A stretch of DNA of 38,979 nt from an uncultured Alphaproteobacteria bacterium. Lineage in GTDB: Bacteria; Pseudomonadota; Alphaproteobacteria; RF32; CAG-239. Position numbers and translations under genes: made by a program. The DNA lies in NCBI GenBank assembly GCA_944391725.1, contig CALXUQ010000013.1, forward strand, positions 1-38,979, read 5' to 3'. The notes below the pieces were generated by a model, which did not search any database, was not told where the DNA came from, and saw only the letters and a program-made list of their open reading frames with translations. Position 1 is the first letter of the stretch, and each line of letters begins with the position of its first letter. Shown piece after piece: positions 34,281 to 38,979 of the stretch.

Positions 34281-36062
34281 ATGAAAGTCAAAAAAGTAGA
34301 ACAGGCCTTATCCCGTTTGCAAGATTTTCCGCGCAATCCTTATGTCTTTATCTGGTATATTACCAAAGGTTTTCGCCGGTTGTATATTGTTGAGGTTTTG
34401 CTGTCTTTTCTGTTGAGCTATTCCAAAATCATTGTTCAGGTGATTTTTGCGGCCATGGTTGCTTGGTTTGGCAGTATCACTCCCGAGAGTTTTTCCTGGA
34501 CAACTGCCGGTTGGTATCTGGGTGGAATTTTGCTCACTTTCATGACCACGCACATTACGCGTTATTACCGTGAAATCACCGTCAAGAACAAAATCCGCGC
34601 TCGCATGACCCGCCGTATGAAAGAGTCTGCCCTGAGCTATTTGTCCGGACATTCGGCCGCTTACTTGGCTGAGCAAAAAGCTGGTCAGTTGGCTGCCAAA
34701 GTTGCCTCGGGAGCTTCTCAACTAAATAATTTTTCCCATTATATTTCGCGCATGACCAGCAATACCTGGATACTGCTGATAAGTTTTTATTATATCGGTC
34801 GGGCCAACTTGTGGTTTTTGCCTTTGGTGGTGTTGACCGGTTGTCTTAGCGCCTATTTGTCTTTTCGGACCGGTAAGGCAGTTCTTGACGCCGAAAAGGC
34901 GGTTATCGATGCCAAAACCGGAGTGGAAGGCGAACTTGCCGATGGTTTGTCAAATGTCTTGCTGGTCAAAATGTTTGGACAGTCCGGTGCCGAAAAGCAA
35001 AAAATCCGCCACGGATTAAACAAACTGTATGACGCCAATGTTAACTCCGCTTATGTGCGCATGAACCGTTTAAGTTGGCAAAGAGTAATTATGCTGGCCT
35101 TCCGCATCGGCGGGGCTTTCTTGGCCTTGTGGTTGTGGCAGGCAGGACGCATTGATATGGAAGCCTTTGTCTTGACTATGATGTTGCTAGAGAGCACCTT
35201 GGCTTGCTTCCAACGCTTTCTGGATGATTTAATCGGCTTGCAACGCGTGACCGGCGGCTTGAGTTCAAGTCTAGAACCTTTGGCGGTTCCGCATGGTATT
35301 GTTGATGCCAAAGCTGCCAAAACTCTCAAAGTTAAGCAAGGTGCAATCGAGTTTAGAAATATTGAGTTTGGCTATAGTGAGCGCAAAAAGCTGTTTGCAG
35401 ATTTTTCTTTGAGTATTAAAGCTGGAGAAAAGGTTGGCTTGGTCGGTCAAACCGGCAGTGGCAAAACCAGCCTGATAAATCTTTTGCTGCGCTCTTATGA
35501 GGTTTCCGGTGGCGAGATTTTGATAGATGGTCAAAATATTAAAAATGTTACTCAGTCGAGCCTGCATCAAAACATTGGTATCATACCGCAAGAAAATACT
35601 TTGTTCCACCGAACCATTCGCCAAAACATCGCTTATGGTAACCCCAAAGCTACTAATAAAGCAATTTATGCGGCCGCTAAAGATGCTTGCGCCGATGGTT
35701 TTATTGAAAACTTACCTTGTGGCTATGATAGCATGGTCGGGGAGAAGGGAATTAAACTCTCCGGTGGTGAGCGCCAACGAGTGGCAATTGCAAGGGCAAT
35801 TTTGAAAGATGCTCCGATTCTGATTTTAGATGAAGCAACCTCTGCCTTAGATAATGAGGTGGAAGCTGAAGTTTCGCAAGGTATTAATAATTTGATACAA
35901 GGCAAGACCGTGATTGCGGTAGCACACCGCTTGTCAACCTTAAAGGCTATGGATAGAATTGTGGTGCTGGATAGGGGCAAAATTATCGAGGAAGGCACGC
36001 CCGATTCGTTGATTAAGAAAGGCGGCAAATATGCCAAACTCTGGAAACTCCAAACCTCATAA
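34281..36062 (+). CDS. ABC exporter half-transporter (type IV), second of a pair
   Basis: A 593-residue half-transporter; the ATG at 34281 is selected because GGAGGGGAG precedes it, though the frame is open to 34236 within the upstream gene. Membrane domain about 25-315, nucleotide-binding domain 345-593 with Walker A GQTGSGKTS, signature LSGGERQRVA, Walker B ILILDEATSALD and H-loop VAHRLS. The ATPase part is nearly identical to that of the preceding gene, whereas the membrane parts have diverged strongly. Both ATP sites look catalytically competent, unlike many heterodimeric exporters with one degenerate site. Confidence 0.93.
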   Translation: MKVKKVEQALSRLQDFPRNPYVFIWYITKGFRRLYIVEVLLSFLLSYSKIIVQVIFAAMVAWFGSITPESFSWTTAGWYLGGILLTFMTTHITRYYREITVKNKIRARMTRRMKESALSYLSGHSAAYLAEQKAGQLAAKVASGASQLNNFSHYISRMTSNTWILLISFYYIGRANLWFLPLVVLTGCLSAYLSFRTGKAVLDAEKAVIDAKTGVEGELADGLSNVLLVKMFGQSGAEKQKIRHGLNKLYDANVNSAYVRMNRLSWQRVIMLAFRIGGAFLALWLWQAGRIDMEAFVLTMMLLESTLACFQRFLDDLIGLQRVTGGLSSSLEPLAVPHGIVDAKAAKTLKVKQGAIEFRNIEFGYSERKKLFADFSLSIKAGEKVGLVGQTGSGKTSLINLLLRSYEVSGGEILIDGQNIKNVTQSSLHQNIGIIPQENTLFHRTIRQNIAYGNPKATNKAIYAAAKDACADGFIENLPCGYDSMVGEKGIKLSGGERQRVAIARAILKDAPILILDEATSALDNEVEAEVSQGINNLIQGKTVIAVAHRLSTLKAMDRIVVLDRGKIIEEGTPDSLIKKGGKYAKLWKLQTS

Positions 36063-36125
36063 GCCTTGACTGTTGCTAAGGCCGTGATAAGATAATAAAA
36101 GAATAAAATCAAAAAAGAGGTGCCC

Positions 36126-36515
36126 ATGCCAAAGTTTAGCACTCAGTTTGCCATTATTGAGCATATTAAAAATTTCATCAAAAAAAGCGGTCGTCCCTGG
36201 CGCAAACGCGACGATGGTAATGATATCAGCGTTGGTATTGCCAAACGGATTCAGAAAAAAAATTATGAGCGGAGCCTAAAAGGCTTAGACAATACGACCT
36301 ATCCGCCATATTTGCGCATTGCCGAGCAACTTCAAGTTAACAACGAGCAGATATTTTGCGCCGCAGTTTTTCAGCTCACCGAAACGGCGCGTAACATGAA
36401 ACGCTATCGGATACATATTATCCACATTTTGAGCGAGGCGAGAAAAAATGCCGATTTGAACGCAGCCCAGCTCAAAGCCTTGGATAATGCCTTAAAAGAA
36501 CTGTCAGAAGTATAG
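36126..36515 (+). CDS. Small basic protein, possible degenerate XRE-type HTH
   Basis: A 129-residue protein starting at ATG 36126 (AAGAGG lies just before; a GTG at 36120 is in frame but too close to it). Residues about 32-75 (VGIAKRIQKKNYERSLKGLDN then YLRIAEQLQVNNEQIF) recall the end of a lambda-repressor-like HTH, where a 'xLxxIAxxLxV' helix pair is usual, but the first helices do not match well. The C-terminal half is helical and basic. It follows the exporter pair by about 60 bases with a possible TTGACT -35 at 36066, and ends at a strong terminator. A local regulator is possible, not shown. Confidence 0.65.
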   Translation: MPKFSTQFAIIEHIKNFIKKSGRPWRKRDDGNDISVGIAKRIQKKNYERSLKGLDNTTYPPYLRIAEQLQVNNEQIFCAAVFQLTETARNMKRYRIHIIHILSEARKNADLNAAQLKALDNALKELSEV

Positions 36516-36527
36516 GCTAGGAACATA

Positions 36528-36565
36528 AAAAAAACTCCCGATATTGTATCGGGAGTTTTGTTTTG
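36528..36565. terminator. Bidirectional terminator
   Basis: ACTCCCGATA (36534-36543) pairs perfectly with TATCGGGAGT (36547-36556) around TTG, flanked by A residues on the left and T residues on the right, so it serves both the gene ending at 36515 and the converging ppiC-type gene. Confidence 0.9.
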
Positions 36566-36574
36566 CAAAGTAGC

Positions 36575-37399
36575 TTATTTCTGGTTAGTTTTGGTTTCCT
36601 TACCATCATAGCTGTATTTCACAATTTTAGCCTTGGAGTTAATCTCCTTAAAGATATCATTAGCGGCCTCACGAGAGAGCTGCATTTTGATTTGCGGTTC
36701 AACAGTTTTTAAATCAGCCGGTTTGGTCATACGAGAGTCTTCGACCAAAATCACATGATATCCAAACTTGGTTTTAACCGGAGCCTTAGAATATTGTCCT
36801 TTTTTCATGGCAAAAGCTGCCTTAGAAAATTCGGGCACCATCACATCTTTGGTAAAGTAACCAAGATCACTAGCTTTGTCGAGTGAATATTCCTTAGCCA
36901 ACTCATCAAACTTTTCACCTTTTTTGAGCTTGGCAATTACTTCGTTAGCTGTTTTTTCATCACTAACCAAAATATGTTTAGCTTTCACTTCCTTTTCGGG
37001 TTTGAACTGCTCTTTATATTCATTATACACTTCTTTAATTTTGGCTTGGGTGATTTTCTTGTCCACTTGTTGTTCAAGATAAATCTTGCTGGCCAATTCT
37101 TCTTTGAGCACTTTGAGTTGCTTTTTATATTCGGGCGAATTTTCCACACCGGATTTTTCAGCGGCCTGATAAAGCATCACTCCGTTGATATACACATCAA
37201 GCACTTTGTCGTAAAATTCCTCAAAAGACAATTGTTTTTGCGCCGCCGGGTTCATTTCATAGGCATCTTTAATAGCGCTGACCATCACTTTCTGACCATT
37301 AACCTCAGCCGCCACGCCGTTTTTACCGGCAGCTGAAGCATTAAGCGGGTTCAACATCAAGATAGAGAAAACCGCGAGCATGGCATATTTTTTCTGCAT
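36575..37399 (-). CDS. Secreted parvulin-type peptidyl-prolyl isomerase
   Basis: A 274-residue periplasmic folding factor. The ATG at 37399 is preferred: GGAGGAG lies nine bases ahead and a clean signal peptide follows (MLAVFSILMLNPLNASA, cleavage before AGKNG). The rotamase (PpiC) domain covers roughly 130-225: VKAKHILVSDEKTANEV, FDELAKEYSLD, DLGYFTKDVMVPEF, and FGYHVILVED. The N-terminal helical part resembles the SurA/PrsA chaperone domain. Divergent placement next to secA is typical of alphaproteobacteria and fits a role in folding exported proteins. Confidence 0.93.
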   Translation of the reverse strand: MQKKYAMLAVFSILMLNPLNASAAGKNGVAAEVNGQKVMVSAIKDAYEMNPAAQKQLSFEEFYDKVLDVYINGVMLYQAAEKSGVENSPEYKKQLKVLKEELASKIYLEQQVDKKITQAKIKEVYNEYKEQFKPEKEVKAKHILVSDEKTANEVIAKLKKGEKFDELAKEYSLDKASDLGYFTKDVMVPEFSKAAFAMKKGQYSKAPVKTKFGYHVILVEDSRMTKPADLKTVEPQIKMQLSREAANDIFKEINSKAKIVKYSYDGKETKTNQK

Positions 37400-37504
37400 G
37401 TTTTTACACTCCTCCAAAATAACAACACTAGGTCAAATATAATACAAGCCCACCTAAATCCAAGTCTTTTTTTTGCACGTGGTTTATAACTTTTGAAAGA
37501 TAAG

Positions 37505-37533
37505 TTGACTTTAAGAAGATTAAACACTATTTG
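37505..37533 (+). promoter_or_regulatory. Putative promoter of secA
   Basis: TTGACT (37505-37510) is followed after 17 bases by TATTTG (37528-37533), about 40 bases before the secA start. The -10 is only a fair match. Confidence 0.4.
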
Positions 37534-37573
37534 TAAACTAAATATGTAATTAAAATAGTAGGTAAGGAAAATA

Positions 37574-38979
37574 ATGTTAGGTAGTATTGCACGTAAGGTA
37601 TTTGGCAGCGCCAACGACCGTTTTATTAAGAAACAATATAAGATAGTCCAAAAAATCAATTCCTATGAACCCGAAATCCAAAAATTAAGCGATGAAGAAC
37701 TCCGCAACAAAACTCAGGAGTTCAAACAGCGCATCAAAAACGGCGAAACCTTAGACGAACTTCTGCCCGAAGCCTTTGCGGTGGTGAGAGAAGCCGCCAA
37801 AAGAACCTTAGGTCAGCGCCATTATGACGTGCAGCTAATTGGCGGTATTGTGCTCCATAAAGGTATGATTGCCGAGATGAAAACCGGTGAAGGTAAAACT
37901 TTGGTAGCCACTTTGGCGGCATATTTGAATGCGCTGGAAGGCAAAGGTGTGCACATTGTTACCGTCAACGACTACCTGGCCAAACGCGATGCCGAGTGGA
38001 TGGGACAAGTTTATCGCTTTTTGGGGCTGACGGTCGATTACATCATTCATGAAAAAGACGATGACCAACGCCGCGCCGCCTATAACAGCGATATTATTTA
38101 TGCTACCAACAATGAGCTTGGATTTGACTACCTGCGCGATAATATGAAGTTTAATATGGCGGAGCTGGTCCAGCGCCCGTTTAATTATGCCATCGTCGAT
38201 GAAGTCGATTCTATTTTGATTGATGAGGCAAGAACCCCGTTGATTATTTCCGGCGCCGCCGAGGATAGTTCGGAAAAATATATTTTGGTCAATCGGATTA
38301 TTCCGCAGTTGGTCGAAACCGATTATGAAAAAGATGAAAAAGCCAAGACCGTGGTCTTGACCGAAGCCGGACAAGAGCACGTAGAACAGCTCTTAAAAGA
38401 AGTCGGGCTGATAAAAGAAGGCGGACTGTATGATATTGGCAATGTGGCGTTGGTCCACCATGTCAATCAGGCCCTAAGAGCCCACAAAATGCACATTCGC
38501 GATGTCGATTACATTGTCAAAAACGGCAAAGTTGTGATTATTGATGAGTTCACCGGCCGTATGATGGAAGGTCGCCGCTATTCCGATGGTTTGCACCAAG
38601 CCATTGAAGCCAAAGAAGGTGTGCCGATTCAGTCCGAAAACCAAACTTTAGCCTCAATTACCTTCCAGAACTATTTCAGACTTTATCCCAAATTAGCCGG
38701 TATGACCGGTACGGCCATGACCGAAGAGGCCGAATTTGCGGATATTTACAATTTGACTTGCGTTGAGATACCGACCAACCGTCCGGTTGCCCGTGTTGAC
38801 CACCATGACGAAATTTATCGTACCGCCAAAGAAAAATATAATGCCATTATTGATACCATTATCGACTGTCACAAACGCGGACAGCCGGTTTTGGTTGGCA
38901 CAACCTCAATTGAGAAATCTGAACTGGTGGCCGATATGTTGCGTGGCAAGGCTAATATCAAGTTTGAGGGCTTAAATGC
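37574..38979 (+). CDS. secA: Preprotein translocase ATPase SecA (3' partial)
   Basis: The first 468 codons are present and the frame is open to the window edge. AAGGAAA precedes the ATG by three bases. SecA powers export of proteins through SecYEG. Seen here: the N-terminal helix, Walker A as [15 protein letters not shown] (about 99-113), [32 protein letters not shown] (Walker B, nucleotide-binding domain 1), the preprotein cross-linking domain, then [12 protein letters not shown] and [10 protein letters not shown] starting nucleotide-binding domain 2. The window ends at the conserved LNA of LNAKxHExE. No frameshift is visible. Confidence 0.97.
   Translation, partial: MLGSIARKVFGSANDRFIKKQYKIVQKINSYEPEIQKLSDEELRNKTQEFKQRIKNGETLDELLPEAFAVVREAAKRTLGQRHYDVQLIGGIVLHKGMIAEMKTGEGKTLVATLAAYLNALEGKGVHIVTVNDYLAKRDAEWMGQVYRFLGLTVDYIIHEKDDDQRRAAYNSDIIYATNNELGFDYLRDNMKFNMAELVQRPFNYAIVDEVDSILIDEARTPLIISGAAEDSSEKYILVNRIIPQLVETDYEKDEKAKTVVLTEAGQEHVEQLLKEVGLIKEGGLYDIGNVALVHHVNQALRAHKMHIRDVDYIVKNGKVVIIDEFTGRMMEGRRYSDGLHQAIEAKEGVPIQSENQTLASITFQNYFRLYPKLAGMTGTAMTEEAEFADIYNLTCVEIPTNRPVARVDHHDEIYRTAKEKYNAIIDTIIDCHKRGQPVLVGTTSIEKSELVADMLRGKANIKFEGLN

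Noticed and set aside
34281-36062. A recent frameshift or split of one fused ABC protein
   Set aside because: Both genes have complete membrane and ATPase domains and the second has its own strong ribosome site; they are paired half-transporters.

Overview
The window looks like a chromosomal segment of a Gram-negative alphaproteobacterium with moderate-to-low GC, AT-rich intergenic gaps and recognisable sigma70-type promoters. The lineage call rests on gene order as much as on single genes: ispH followed by rnhA, a DsbD-family gene next to yqgE, the block rplU-rpmA-obgE-rsfS-rlmH, an Mla operon ending in an auxiliary lipoprotein, and a parvulin gene divergent from secA. A host-associated Rhodospirillales-like organism would fit, but species cannot be read from the sequence. 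Gene density is high, and three convergent pairs overlap at their 3' ends. Nothing marks a prophage, insertion sequence or CRISPR array.

Layout. 1-6100: the 3' part of an HpnE-like desaturase, elbB (-), an M16 peptidase overlapping ispH, an AlbA_2-domain gene in the place where thrB is often found, rnhA and an orphan gene. 6100-12200: a large DsbD-type reductase (-), yqgE, a possible new HExxH protein (-) and the lemA-htpX pair (-). 12300-18250: eno (-), a small membrane protein, dCMP deaminase, an orphan LuxR-type regulator, uvrC and pgsA with a histone-H1-like basic tail. 18270-21640: an OmpR/EnvZ-type two-component pair followed by a long acidic protein of unknown function. 21740-23470: a lipoprotein (-) and a secreted SNase-type nuclease. 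23490-26220: rplU, rpmA, obgE, rsfS, rlmH. 26230-27690: a membrane-anchored LysM/M23 endopeptidase (-).

27840-28510 is the most unusual stretch. A tRNA-Asp(GUC) gene with its own promoter and encoded CCA is followed by two full tandem copies of a 254-bp unit and a third partial copy. Every unit starts with the last 20 nt of the tRNA (T-loop to CCA) plus a terminator hairpin. The two full units also carry a second perfect terminator-like hairpin and a long hairpin capped by GAGA. The arrangement resembles tandem insertion of a tiny non-autonomous element at a tRNA 3' end, or amplification of a structured RNA.

28590-36520: an orphan gene (-), a four-gene Mla-type lipid transport operon (-; mlaE-mlaF-mlaD-lipoprotein), a pair of paralogous ABC exporter half-transporters and a small possible DNA-binding protein. 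36575-38979: a secreted parvulin-type isomerase (-) and, divergently, the first 468 codons of secA, cut by the window edge.

Taken together, much of the window serves the cell envelope: phospholipid synthesis (pgsA), lipid trafficking (Mla), isoprenoid precursor supply (ispH, with the HpnE-like enzyme as a possible consumer), periplasmic redox and folding (DsbD, PpiC), secretion (SecA), envelope quality control (HtpX/LemA, M23) and envelope sensing (EnvZ/OmpR).
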